This document shows, piece by piece, positions 21,952-32,482 of a DNA stretch of 64,000 bases. The number at the start of each line of letters is the position of its first letter. The stretch's first letter is position 1. The stretch covers positions 20,953,251 through 21,017,250 of the forward strand of contig CM076847.1 in assembly GCA_039519185.1 (NCBI GenBank), in the 5' to 3' direction. The position numbers and the translations under genes are program-made. The notes under the pieces were generated by a model, which was not told where the DNA came from, ran no database searches, and saw only the letters and a program-made list of their open reading frames with translations. The stretch comes from Astragalus membranaceus (lineage: Eukaryota > Streptophyta > Magnoliopsida > Fabales > Fabaceae).

Positions 21952-23962
21952 TGTAACACCCCATTTCTACCCGGCAAAATAATGCAAAAATATCAGAGTT
22001 CATAAAAATCTTTTTCAACAAACAATGGAGTGCCACATTTACTTCGTGAAAACTACAACGAGTTAATTCGCTTTTGAAAACATTTATATAACACGTTTGG
22101 ATGAACCGATAAAACAACCATTTTAATCCTCAGAAATAATTCATCTTTAAAAACTACGCAGCGGATTCACAACAAGTCAAATTAAATAATCGTTGCGTCT
22201 TAACAACTCAAGACAGCTCAGAAAACATCAAAATAGCAACATAACAGCTTAAAGCTCCAACAACGAAATAACAAGGCAAACAGTATTAAAACGCGTGTTC
22301 ATTCCCCTCGAGTGTTACATATCAGAGCGACGACACCGACTCGATCAAACGAAGGTGAACTGCCTTCATTCGGGATTACCTGCACGTTACCAGCATTGGG
22401 GTAACATTCAAACAGAAGGGGTGAGATATCGCGCTATATAATCGGATACATGAAAAACAATATATAACTCAGGTCAATTCATCACTTAACAGCAGTCAAA
22501 ATCATCTCAATCACATAAGTATGCACATAATGCGAAATGTGACTCAACTCAGGGCCACCGCCCTATAATCCATGTGGTACCAAAATTCAAGCCGGTAAAT
22601 AGGGGCATCAACATCGCAACATCGTCGTCGTGGTTTGCCAATCCAGGCCATCGTGGTTTGAGCATAGCTCCATCGTAAAAATATGCTATGCATGCGACGC
22701 TATGTAAATGCACAAACAAATAACAACGGTTACATAGCAACGCAACAACATCGGAAAACAACATTGGCCGTAGGCCTACAACACATCACCTGCCAATGAA
22801 TAGAGGCAAATTCGTCTTCGTACAACCTTCGTCGTCAACAATTTACAACATTTTGGCAACATCGCAATATTTTAACAACTTTCAACATTTTGGCAACTTT
22901 GGGCCTAATCACATATTCAACATCATTTTAAATAACAATCGTGAAATTCACATTTGGGCAGCCACACTTGGCGCCCTTGGCGCCCATTGCGCCAAGCAAC
23001 ACAATTGGCAGCCAAACTGGCGCCCATGGCGCCCAACAGCACAACGGGCAGCCAAACTGGCGCCCTTGGCGCCCATGCGCCAGGAGACACAGCAACACCG
23101 CAATCGGGCAGCCAATACTTGGCGCCCTTGGCGCCCTTGCGCCAGGAAAACATCAACTGGCGCCCATGGCGCCCAGGAACAGCAACCAAGGGCAGCCAGG
23201 ATTAGGCGCCCTTGGCGCCCTATGCGCCAGGTACCTGCAAGACCGCAACACAACACAACAGGGTGGCGCCCTTGGCGCCCAGCAACATTTTTAGGAACGG
23301 CGCCCATGGCGCCTAGATCACAACACACGCACAGGACGCCGCCCAGGAGGCGCCCGGCGACATAGACAGGGACGACGCCCATAGCGGCCAGACAACAACA
23401 TCAAAAACGGCGCCCATGGCGCCCATGACCAGAATTTCAATTCCAAAACATCATCAAGCACGTTCAATCATCATCAATCATGTTCAATCATCATCAATCA
23501 TGTTCAATCATCATATAAAAATTCAATACCTACAACTAGGGTCTTCTAACTTAATCACACCTAGGGTTCCATTAACCTTCCTACATAGAGCCCTTCATAC
23601 ACCCAATTATAGAGATAGAACCCCACCCTTACCTTAGCCTTTGGAGAACTCGAAGCTTTGCCTTAGCTCTCTCTCCTCTTCGCCGCGCCTCTTCTCTCTT
23701 CTCTTCTCTCCAATTCTATTTTTTTGATCTTTCTAAATGAGCAAAACCCTAACCTAATCCCTTATATGCTCATTTAGTCCTATGGGCTTTTCCTTAGCTT
23801 ATGCGACTTAATCATGGGACTCACTAATACTTCTCATTTTAATAATCCTAACCCCAACAATAGGTCCACATATACTAGCATTATTATTATTTTATTATTT
23901 TTCTACCAATTAAATTCCCAAACAATTCAATTAAATAATTAATTAAATTTTAGGGCGTTACA
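21952..23962 (-). repeat. 3' LTR of the chromovirus (LTR A)
   Basis: About 2.0 kb bounded by TGTAAC and GTTACA, next to an ORF end and a purine tract (AAGTGGGGAAGAGT on the minus strand). At 22960-23420 lies a GC-rich block with about twenty GGCGCC palindromes separated by short variable stretches. Frames open through this block on both strands are low-complexity artefacts. Confidence 0.92.
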
Positions 23963-23974
23963 ACTCTTCCCCAC

Positions 23975-26900
23975 TTAGAATATTTTCGTCCTCAAAAATT
24001 TACCTGATTCGAACAACTCTGGATACGACTCCCGCATCCTGCTTTCCAGCTCCCACGTCGTGCTTTCTCCGGCAGCTCCCAGCCAGACTACTTTCACCAA
24101 AGCGATCTCCTTGCCTCTGAGAGTCTTCACTTCATGATCTTCAATACGCACAGGCATCGTCTCCACAGTGAGATTATCCCGTACTTGCACATCATCCATA
24201 TGAATTACATGAGATGGATCTGAAACATACTTCAGAAGTTGCGACACATGAAACTCATCGTGCAAGTTCGAAAGATTAGGCGGCAAGGCCACCCTATAAG
24301 CAACATTTCCAACTCTTTCCGAAATCTGATACAGACCGATAAAACGAGGCGTGAGCTTCTTAGACTTCAAAGCGCGTCCAACATCGGTCACTGGAGTGAC
24401 TCTCAAAAACACATGCTCACCTGCTTGAAATTCTAAATCCTTCCTTTGCTTATCATGGTAACTCTTCTGTCTACTTTGCGAGGCTTTCATCTTCTCCCGA
24501 ATCAATCTCTCCTTCTCAGTAGTCTCTCGAACAATTTCCGGTCCAAGTACTACACTTTCCCCAGATTCATACCAACATAGAGGAGTCTTACATCTCCGAC
24601 CATACAACGCTTCAAAAGGTGCCATCCCAATACTAGAATGGTAATTGTTATTATAAGTGAACTCTATCAACGAAAGGTACGCATCCCACGAACCTTCTTG
24701 CTCCAGAACACAAGTTCTCAACAAATCCTCCAACGACTGAATAGTCCTCTCTGACTGACCATCCGTCTGAGGGTGATACGCCGAACTCAACCTCAACTTA
24801 GAACCCAACTCCGCTTGCAAACTCTTCCAAAAATCCGACGTGAACCTCGGATCCCTATCCGAAACGACACATAGCGGAACACCATGCAGCTTCACAATCT
24901 CTCGGATATAAATCTCTGCCAACTTCGGCACTGGATATGTGATGTTAATAGGAACAAAATGAGCCGACTTCGTTAGCCTATCAACAATCACCCAAATAGC
25001 ATCATGACCTCTCGCGGTATTTGGCAATCCTGTCACAAAGTCCATTGAAATACTATCCCATTTCCATTCTGGAACCTCTAACGGTTGCATCAACCCTACA
25101 GGCTTCTGATGTTCAACTTTCGACTTCTGACAAGTTAAACATGCATACAAAAACTGCGCTACATCTCGCTTCATCCCTTGCCACCAAAACAACTTCTTCA
25201 AGTCCTGATACATCTTAGTAGCTCCCGGATGAATACTCAACTTACTCCTATGACTCTCTTCAAGAATTGCTTTCTTCATCTCCGCGTCATCAGGAATACA
25301 AATTCTATTACGAAACCTCAACACACCTTGCGCATCCAGCTTGAAATCATTATTCTCAGACTGATCGATTCCAACCATCGAATCCACCAGCTTAACATCC
25401 AACTTCTGAGCTTCTCTGATACTGTCCAAAAAGTCATTATTAATCTTCAACATTACCAACCTCACACTCTGCGGTGTCACTTCACAGACCAAACTCATAT
25501 CTCTGAACTGCTCAATTAATTCCAACTCCTTAACCATCATTGCCGACATGTGTAAGGTCTTTCGACTTAACACATCAGCCACGACATTAGCTCTTCCTGG
25601 ATGATAATTTAACCCGAAATCATAATCCTTCAATAACTCCAACCACCGTCGTTGCCTCATATTCAATTCCTTCTGATCAAATAAATACTTCAAACTCTTA
25701 TGGTCACTAAATACTTCAAATCTAGAACCATAAAGATAATGCCTCCAAATTTTCAGCACAAACACAACTGCAGCAAGCTCTAAGTCATGCGTAGGATAAT
25801 TCTTTTCATGAGTCCTCAACTGCCTCGACGCATAAGCAACTACCTTCCCATTCAGCATAAGCACAGCTCCTAAACCCATCTTGGAAGCATCACAATACAC
25901 CACAAAAGATTCTCCCGGATTGGGCAACGTCAAGATAGGAGACGTCGTCAATCTCTTCTTCAATTCGGCGAAACTCTCATCACAACGAGCGTCCCACACA
26001 AAAGCTTTACCTTTGCACGTCAGCTGAGTTAGCGGGAGTGCTAACTTAGAAAATCCTTCAATGAACCTTCTATAATAACCAGCTAACCCCAAAAAGCTCC
26101 TAATCTCGGTAGCCGACTTCGGGGCTTCCCACTGCAACACATCATCTACTTTAGACGGATCTACCGCAATGCCACTACCTGAAATGACGTGACCAAGGAA
26201 ACTTACTTCCTTCAACCAGAATTCACATTTAGACAACTTTGCATACAACTTCTTCTCTTTCAGGACCTCCAACACTAATCTCAAATGCTCTGCGTGCTCT
26301 TCTTCCGACTTAGAGTAGACCAGAATATCATCGATGAATACCACCACAAACTGATCCAAGTAAGTATGGAAGATACGGTTCATGTATTCCATAAATACCC
26401 CCGGCGCGTTAGTAACACCAAAAGGCATTACCGAATACTCATAATGCCCATAACGCGTTCTAAAGTCCGTCTTCTGAATATCCCCGTCTTTCACCTTAAT
26501 TTGATGATAGCCCGACCGCAAATCAATCTTACTAAACACTTGAGCACCCACTAGCTGATCCATCAAATCATCTATCCTTGGGAGTGGATACTTGTTCTTA
26601 ACCGTTACCTTATTCAACTGTCTATAATCAACACAGAGCCTCATACTTCCATCTTTCTTCTTTATTAGCAACACAGGAGCTCCCCACGGCGACACACTCG
26701 GTCTCACAAACTTCTTTTCGAGCAAATCCTCAAGCTGCTTCTTCAATTCGGACAATTCAGATGCAGACATCCTGTACGGTGCCATAGAAACAGGTCTGGT
26801 ACCAGGTACAAGATCAATAGCGAATTCCACTTCTCTCTCTGGCGGCACACCTGGAATCTCATCAGGGAAAACTTTAGGAAATTCACATACTACCCGCAGC

Positions 26901-27196
26901 CCTTCAATTACGACTCGGTTCTCGACAGACATTGATGCCATCAGCGAGAATAACTGGACTTCCTCCCGCATCAACTTCCGCAACTGACCGGTAGACAACA
27001 AACCAGCTTCCTCCTCTTCAGGGGTAGAAAAACTTACAGACTTACTACGGCAGTTAATATGCACATGGTTATGCTCTAACCAGTTCATACCTAAGATCAC
27101 ATCCAATCCACTTAACGGCAAACAAATCAGATCAACAACAAAGTCTCTGTCGAAAATCGACAAAGGACATTGAGAGCACACTAGAGAAGTAGTCAC
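23975..27196 (-). CDS. Chromovirus pol polyprotein, 1073 aa, lacking gag
   Basis: An uninterrupted Ty3-gypsy pol. In order (rough residues): end of the aspartic protease (VILGMNWLEHNHV, 33-45); RT with YPLPRIDDL and the catalytic FIDD at 287-290; RNase H from YCDAS at 435 to SDHKSLKYLF; integrase with an HHCC finger (H650, H657, C687, C690) and a D,D,E triad at about D720, D781 and E817; and a C-terminal chromodomain-like tail (LVKVVWLGAAGESTTWELES). The listed start is not an ATG: the frame opens at the rearrangement point, so gag and the protease catalytic DSG are missing. Chromodomains of this group target insertion to heterochromatin. The key catalytic residues are intact, so the loss of its 5' part is probably recent. 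Confidence 0.93.
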   Translation of the reverse strand: MTTSLVCSQCPLSIFDRDFVVDLICLPLSGLDVILGMNWLEHNHVHINCRSKSVSFSTPEEEEAGLLSTGQLRKLMREEVQLFSLMASMSVENRVVIEGLRVVCEFPKVFPDEIPGVPPEREVEFAIDLVPGTRPVSMAPYRMSASELSELKKQLEDLLEKKFVRPSVSPWGAPVLLIKKKDGSMRLCVDYRQLNKVTVKNKYPLPRIDDLMDQLVGAQVFSKIDLRSGYHQIKVKDGDIQKTDFRTRYGHYEYSVMPFGVTNAPGVFMEYMNRIFHTYLDQFVVVFIDDILVYSKSEEEHAEHLRLVLEVLKEKKLYAKLSKCEFWLKEVSFLGHVISGSGIAVDPSKVDDVLQWEAPKSATEIRSFLGLAGYYRRFIEGFSKLALPLTQLTCKGKAFVWDARCDESFAELKKRLTTSPILTLPNPGESFVVYCDASKMGLGAVLMLNGKVVAYASRQLRTHEKNYPTHDLELAAVVFVLKIWRHYLYGSRFEVFSDHKSLKYLFDQKELNMRQRRWLELLKDYDFGLNYHPGRANVVADVLSRKTLHMSAMMVKELELIEQFRDMSLVCEVTPQSVRLVMLKINNDFLDSIREAQKLDVKLVDSMVGIDQSENNDFKLDAQGVLRFRNRICIPDDAEMKKAILEESHRSKLSIHPGATKMYQDLKKLFWWQGMKRDVAQFLYACLTCQKSKVEHQKPVGLMQPLEVPEWKWDSISMDFVTGLPNTARGHDAIWVIVDRLTKSAHFVPINITYPVPKLAEIYIREIVKLHGVPLCVVSDRDPRFTSDFWKSLQAELGSKLRLSSAYHPQTDGQSERTIQSLEDLLRTCVLEQEGSWDAYLSLIEFTYNNNYHSSIGMAPFEALYGRRCKTPLCWYESGESVVLGPEIVRETTEKERLIREKMKASQSRQKSYHDKQRKDLEFQAGEHVFLRVTPVTDVGRALKSKKLTPRFIGLYQISERVGNVAYRVALPPNLSNLHDEFHVSQLLKYVSDPSHVIHMDDVQVRDNLTVETMPVRIEDHEVKTLRGKEIALVKVVWLGAAGESTTWELESRMRESYPELFESGKFLRTKIF

Positions 27197-28589
27197 CGAC
27201 CCCTTAGCTGGAGTGTCGACTGTAACGCCCCAAAATTTAATTAAATTTTTAATTGAATTGTTTGGGAATTTAATTGGTAGAAAAATAATAGAATAATAAT
27301 AATGCTAGTATAGGTGGGCCTACTGTTAGGGTTGGGAGTAGTAATATGAGAAGTGTTAAGCGAGGCCCATGATGTAATTCGCATAAGCTATAGAAAAGCC
27401 CATAAAATTAAATAAGTATAAATAAGAGGTATTTAGGGTTTGGCTCATTTAGAAAGAACAAAAAAATAGAATTAGAGAGAAGAGAAGAGGGAGAGAGCGA
27501 CGGCCAAGAGGAGAGAAGAAGGAGAGAGCGACGCCAAGAGGAGAGAGGAGGCTAGGGTTTCGTGATCTTCAAAGGCTAGGGTTCGTGGTCTTCTAAGGGT
27601 AAGGTAAGGGTGGGGTTCTAGCTCTATAATGGGTCCTATGAATGGCTTTATGTAGGGGTTAGGGTTTGATAAGTTGTCACCATGTATGATCATATGTTGC
27701 CTTGTTGAACAATTGTTGTGTGATTGGTGTTCTATGTTACTAGCCCTAGAATTATATTTGTACTTGCCATGTTCATAAGGGAAACGATCTGGGTATAGGC
27801 TCGGTTATACAGTAACTGGGAGCAATCTAGCGGTCCAAAAATTATGTGGTTTACCTTTTCAGAAACTAGACTTAATGCTTGTTAATGTGGCACTAGTTTG
27901 GTTGCATCTGGAGTTTTGTAGCTCGAGTTATAGGTGTCACAAGTTAGGTTAAAATTCTGGAAACGATCTGGATATAGGTTCGGTTATACAGTAACTGGGA
28001 ACAATCTAGCGGTCCAAAAATTATGTGTTTTACCTTTTCAGAAACTAGACTTAATTCATGTTAATTTGACACTAGTTTGGTTGCATTTGGAGTTGTATAT
28101 CTCTAGTTATAGGTGTCACAAGTTAGGTTAAAATTCTGGAAGAAATCTGGATATAGATTCAGTATTTCGTGTATAACGTTTTCGTTTGAACTCCTTTTTG
28201 AATGATTCTTGATTCATTGAAAACTACACTCAATTTGTTTCGAGTTAGGCTCAAGTCCCATGTCATTTGATTTAGTTTTGATAATTTTAGAGGTGTCACA
28301 AGCTAGGTCATGGTGGCTGTCCTGTTTTCTGAACCTTGTTGCTTATTTACTGAAACTGTACGAATTGGACCATTATTTTGCAAAATAACAATTATAGTCA
28401 GGAACTAGACATTCTTAGCTTTCCATGTTTCGATACCGTTTGATAGGTTAATTAATTCACCGAAGTAGAGGTATGTTTGATAGAAATTTGCCCTGTGCCT
28501 GACAGTGTGTTTGCTTGCTGAAACGCCCTAGGCGCCCTGTGACTCGTGTTTGTTGCTTGCGGGTGATGACACCCTATCCCTAGGCGCCA

Positions 28590-28981
28590 TGCTCTATTTT
28601 GTTGCTGTTGGTGTTGGCGCCCTGTCCCTAGGCGCCACACCCTATTTCTGTGCTGTTGGTGTTGGCGCCCTGTCCCCAGGTGCCACACCCTATTTCTGTG
28701 TGGCTGATGATGGCGCCCTGTCCCTAGGCGCCATGCTCTATTTCATTGCTGTTGGTGTTGGCGCCCTGTCCCTAGGCGCCACACCCTATTTCTGTGCTGT
28801 TGGTGTTGGCGCCCTGTCCCCAGGTGCCACACCCTATTTCTGTGTGGCTGATGATGGCGCCCTGTCCCTAGGCGCCATGCTCTATTTCATTGTTGCTGGT
28901 GTTGGCGCCCTGTCCCTAGGCGCCACACCCTGTTTCTGCATTGCTAGTGTTGACGCCCTGTCCCTAGGCGCCACACCCTAG
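28590..28981 (+). repeat. 48-bp minisatellite in LTR B with a 144-bp higher-order unit
   Basis: Units of 48 bp start GGCGCCCTGTCCC and repeat eight times. Three unit types cycle in the same order twice, giving a 144-bp super-unit. Because 48 is a multiple of three, the frame stays open and reads as a 16-residue repeat (GALSLGATPYFCAVGV). There is no proper gene context; I consider it non-coding. Confidence 0.85.
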
Positions 28982-29180
28982 TGTTGTTGCTGCTGTTGCT
29001 GTGCTGTGTTGCTGTGCTGTGTTGTTGTGCTGCTGTTGCTGTGTTGCTGTTGCTGTGCTGCTGTTGCTGTGCTGCTGTTGCTGTGTGCCATTGATGTGTT
29101 GCTGTTGCTGTGTTGCTGCCGCTGTCGCCGTTGTTGCTATTGTTGTTGTTGCCGTTGTTGCCATTGTTGCTGTGGCTGCC
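28982..29180 (+). repeat. GTTGCT/GCTGTT trinucleotide-like tract
   Basis: About 200 bp of GTTGCTGTG and GCTGTT repeats with little else. The overlapping ORFs rich in Cys and Leu (plus) or in Ser, Asn and Thr (minus) are low-complexity artefacts. Confidence 0.9.
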
Positions 29181-29476
29181 CAAATGTGAATCTCACGATT
29201 GTTATTTAAAATGATGTTGAATATGTGATTAGGCCCAAAGTTGCCAAAATGTTGAAAGTTGCTAAAATATTGCGATGTTGCCAAAATGTTGAAAGTTGCT
29301 AAAACGATTATTTAATTTGACTTGTTGTGAATCCGCTGCGTAGTTTTTAAAGATGAATTATTTGAGGATTAAAATGGTTGTTTTATCGGTTCATCCAGGC
29401 GTGTTATATAACTGTTTTCAAAAGCGAATTAACTCGTTGTAGTTTTCACGAAGTAAATGTGGCACTCCTGATATAA

Positions 29477-30342
29477 ATTGGCAACATCGCAATATTTTAG
29501 CAACTTTCAACATTTTGGCTACTTTGGGCCTAATCACATATTCAACATCATTTTAAATAACAATCGTGAAATTCACATTTGGGCAGCCACACTTGGCGCC
29601 CTTGGCGCCCACTGCGCCAAGCAACACAATTGGCAGCCAAACTGGCGCCCATGGCGCCCAGCAGCACAACGGGCAGCCAAACTGGCGCCCTTGGCGCCCC
29701 TGCGCCAGACACAACTCGCAACAACAGCAACCAGGCAGCCAAATCTTGGCGCCCTCGGCGCCCATGCGCCAGGAGACACAGCAACACCGCAATCGGGCAG
29801 CCAATACTTGGCGCCCTTGGCGCCCTTGCGCCAGGAAAACATCAACCGGCGCCCATGGCACCCAGGAACAGCAACCACGGGCAGCCAGGATTAGGCTCCC
29901 TTGGCGCCCTATGCGCCAGGTACCTGCAAGACCGCAACACAACACAACAGGGTGGCGCCCTTGGAGCCCAGCAACATTTTTAGGAACGGCGCCCTTGGCG
30001 CCCAGACCACAACACACGCACAAGACGGCGCCTAGGAGGCGCCCAACGACATAGACAGGGACGGCGCCCATAGCGCCCAGACAGCAACATCAAAAACGGC
30101 GCCCATGGCGCCCATGACCAGAATTTCGATTCCAAAACATCATCAAGCACGTTCAATCATCATCAATCATGTTCAATCATCATCAATCATGTTCATTCGT
30201 CATATAAAAATTCAATACCTACAACTAGGGTCTTCTAACTTAATCACACCTAGGGTTCCATTAACCTTCCTACATAGAGCCCTTCATACACCCAATTATA
30301 GAGATAGAACCCCACCCTTACCTTAGCCTTTGGAGAACACTT
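29477..30342 (-). repeat. Partial chromovirus LTR (LTR C)
   Basis: It matches LTR A from about 22846 to 23655, including most of the GGCGCC block, and is cut at both ends. It runs head to head with LTR B, separated by nine filler bases at 29469-29477. Its other end joins copia protease sequence. It may be what remains of the original 5' LTR. Confidence 0.85.
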
Positions 30343-31009
30343 AGCAAGTTAAATTTCACACCATCAACTAGTAAAGCATTTTTAATTTTGATTGTGTTTT
30401 CCTTACCCACACAACCTTTACCTATTACTTGAGCTGATTCATTGTTGGCAAACTTTACAGATCCACTAGCTTTGTTGCTCAACTTCAAGAATAGTGAAGC
30501 ATCACCAGTCATATGCCTTGAGCATCCACTATCAACCATCCACACATTTTTCTTTTTGGATGACTGACCAACCTGCAAAAGGAACTTTAACAACTTGTAC
30601 GAGGTACCCAAATTTTGTTGGGTCCTAGGGGGTTAGTCATCATGGGGTTTGTTTTCACAATCCACCTTGGTTTCTTACAAGCAGGTATAAGGGTACCAAG
30701 CTCACACAATCTACGAATAGGGAATCTATGAGATCTATGGTTCCCTTTTAGACAATAAGTGCAAGAGAACACAGTAGGTGTCTTACTTGAAGTGGCAGCT
30801 ACAAAAATCATTTTCTTTTTCAAAACAGAGGAGGTGGAATTACCTTCATACCCAATACCTCTCCTATCAACATATTCATGTTGGGAGTGAAGTAACTTGG
30901 TCAAGGTCTTTTCACCAACCTCAAACTTTTCTAAGGATTCTTTCAAATTTTCATTTTCAACCTTGACTTTTTCAAAAAAAAATTTAAGCTCAAGGTTTAT
31001 GTAGCTCAT
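30343..31009 (-). pseudogene. Copia gag C-terminus and protease start, frameshifted
   Basis: Two overlapping frames together read as the gag-protease junction of a Maximus/SIRE-like element: a coiled-coil-like stretch (VKVENENLKESLEKFEVGEK), a Cys/His motif (CTYCLKGNHRSHRFP), GPNKIWVP, and then the protease active site (WMVDSGCSRHMTGD). The frame changes at about 30600, and the sequence stops after FNLLSV where chromovirus LTR begins. No integrase follows. Confidence 0.85.
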
Positions 31010-32408
31010 TCTTCAACTTAGCTACCTCCTTCTCAAGAGTCTCGATTTGAGTGAGCATGCTTTTGTTGCTATTTTTCAAATCCTTAGATTTAATCAAAAG
31101 AGTTTCATGTTCATTATAAAGAGCTTCAAAAGCCTCACTCAAATCTTGACTATGGTTAGCAAGGATTACCTTAGGGGTGTCATTTGCCATAAGACAAACA
31201 ACATAGGCAGTCTTCTCTTCTTCATCTGTTTCACTATCAGTGTCAAGATTGTCCCATGTAGCCTCTGGTGTGTCATTTTCCATAAGACAAACAGCATTTG
31301 CAACCTCCTCTTCTTCATCTGTATCACCATCAGTATCTGTGTTGTCCCATGTAGCCTTCATGGCTTTCTTTTGTTGGTACGTGGATTTTAGCTTAGGAAA
31401 ATTTACTTTGAGATGACCCGGTTTGTTGCATTCAAAACATTTTGGTTGATCATCTCTTCTCTCATAACTGTCTTCTTTGTTGTACCCAAATTTCTTTGAA
31501 TAGTCACCCTTTCCAAGCTTCTTGAGTCTCATGAATTTTTTGAATTTCTTGGCAAACATAGCCATGTCTTCATCACCAGATTCTTCATCAGACTCAACCT
31601 CTTTCCTTGCCATCTTAGGAGTCTTGGCAGCAAGAGCAAGAGACTTCCTTTCTTTGACCGCTTCTTTTTCTTGAGCCTTTTTAGAGGCCAACACCACCTC
31701 AAATGCAAGAAGTGACCCAATCAAGTCTTCTTGAGGTAAAGTGCCAATATCTTTGGCTTCAGTGATAGCACAAGTCTTAGGAAAGAACTCACTAGTCAAT
31801 GATGCAAGAATCTTCCCATTCAAATCTTTTGATGAATACTTCTTCCCAAGTGCTCTCAAGTTATTCACTATCAGATTTAATCTTTGGTGCATAGCTGCAG
31901 CAGATTCACCTTCCTTCATTTTGAAAGCTTCATACTCAGAAGTGGGAACTCTAATTTTTGTATCTTTCACTTGACTCGTGCCAACATGTGTTGCTCCCAA
32001 ACAATCCCAAATTTCTTTTGCTGTCTGACAACCTTTTACCCTTCCATATTCTTCTTCATATAGAGATAAGTGAAGAATGTTCATTGCTTTGGCATTTAGA
32101 GATATTTTATCCAACTCATACTTTCTCAGCTCATTCAAGTCAATGGCATAGATATCTTCAATAGGTACTTCCTCAGCTTTACCAGTAGCTTGAGATTTAG
32201 TAGTATCTCCGTCAACAGCAACACCGGGTTTAGTAATTTGGATTCTCATAGGAATAAGTGGTCCATCAACAATGATCCTCCATAAAGTGAAATCTATAGC
32301 CTGCACATGACATTTCATTCGACTACTCAAATAGTCATAGTTAGTCCCATCGAACAGGGGTGGCCTATTGAAGGACATTCCCTCTTTCATAAATGAACCC
32401 ATGATCAA
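30990..32408 (-). pseudogene. Copia gag, Maximus/SIRE type, 472 codons
   Basis: The frame contains the typical N-terminus (MSFNRPPLFDGTNYDYLSSR), a UBN2-like gag core (AKEIWDCLGATHVGTSQVKD) and one zinc knuckle. The knuckle reads CFECNKPGHLKVNFP, so the last Cys of the CCHC pattern is Asn and metal binding should be impaired. Acidic repeats (TWDNxDTDxxTDEEE) occur twice after the knuckle. The frame ends at 30990 through a frameshift into the next segment. In an active element this protein would form the virus-like particle. Confidence 0.85.
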
Positions 32409-32464
32409 ATAAATAAATAAATAAAATAAAATTGCGAGATGTTAAGCTCTATATGCAATTTCTA

Positions 32465-32478
32465 GCTACTGATACCAA
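32465..32478 (-). other. Primer-binding site of the Maximus-like element
   Basis: On the minus strand TTGGTATCAGTAGC follows the 5' LTR after two bases. It matches the initiator tRNA-Met PBS (TGGTATCAGAGC) with one small change. Confidence 0.8.
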
Positions 32479-32482
32479 TTAT

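Larger units (their letters stand above)
27221..29468 (+). repeat. Second chromovirus LTR in opposite orientation (LTR B)
   Basis: It starts cleanly with TGTAACGCCCC and corresponds to the reverse complement of LTR A, but it lacks the last about 80 bp. Differences from LTR A lie in the repeats: a 179-bp tandem duplication (27781-28139) and an entirely different GGCGCC block at 28520-28985, followed by a GTTGCT-type tract. The clean end suggests a separate plus-strand insertion that was later truncated. Confidence 0.85.
21952..30342 (-). mobile_element. Rearranged Tekay-like chromovirus block inside the copia
   Basis: The block holds a 3' LTR (21952-23962), a pol ORF lacking gag (23975-27196), an LTR in the opposite orientation (27221-29468) and a partial LTR in the first orientation (29477-30342). 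No 5-bp TSD is evident at the borders with copia sequence, and gag, PBS and an intact 5' LTR are absent. The structure suggests a nested insertion followed by inversion or illegitimate recombination. Confidence 0.8.

Noticed and set aside
22796..23382. ORFs of up to 189 codons on both strands in the GGCGCC block, and the same at 29478-30071 and 62198-62941
   Set aside because: Low-complexity GC-rich repeat inside LTRs gives open frames in most phases; the peptides (RPWRP, GRQGRQ) only mirror the repeat.
24239..26554. Plus-strand ORFs of 65-113 codons opposite the chromovirus pol
   Set aside because: Antisense shadows of the 1073-codon pol frame.
28982..29284. Cys/Leu-rich and Asn/Ser-rich ORFs
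   Set aside because: Direct translation of a GTTGCT-type simple repeat in an LTR.
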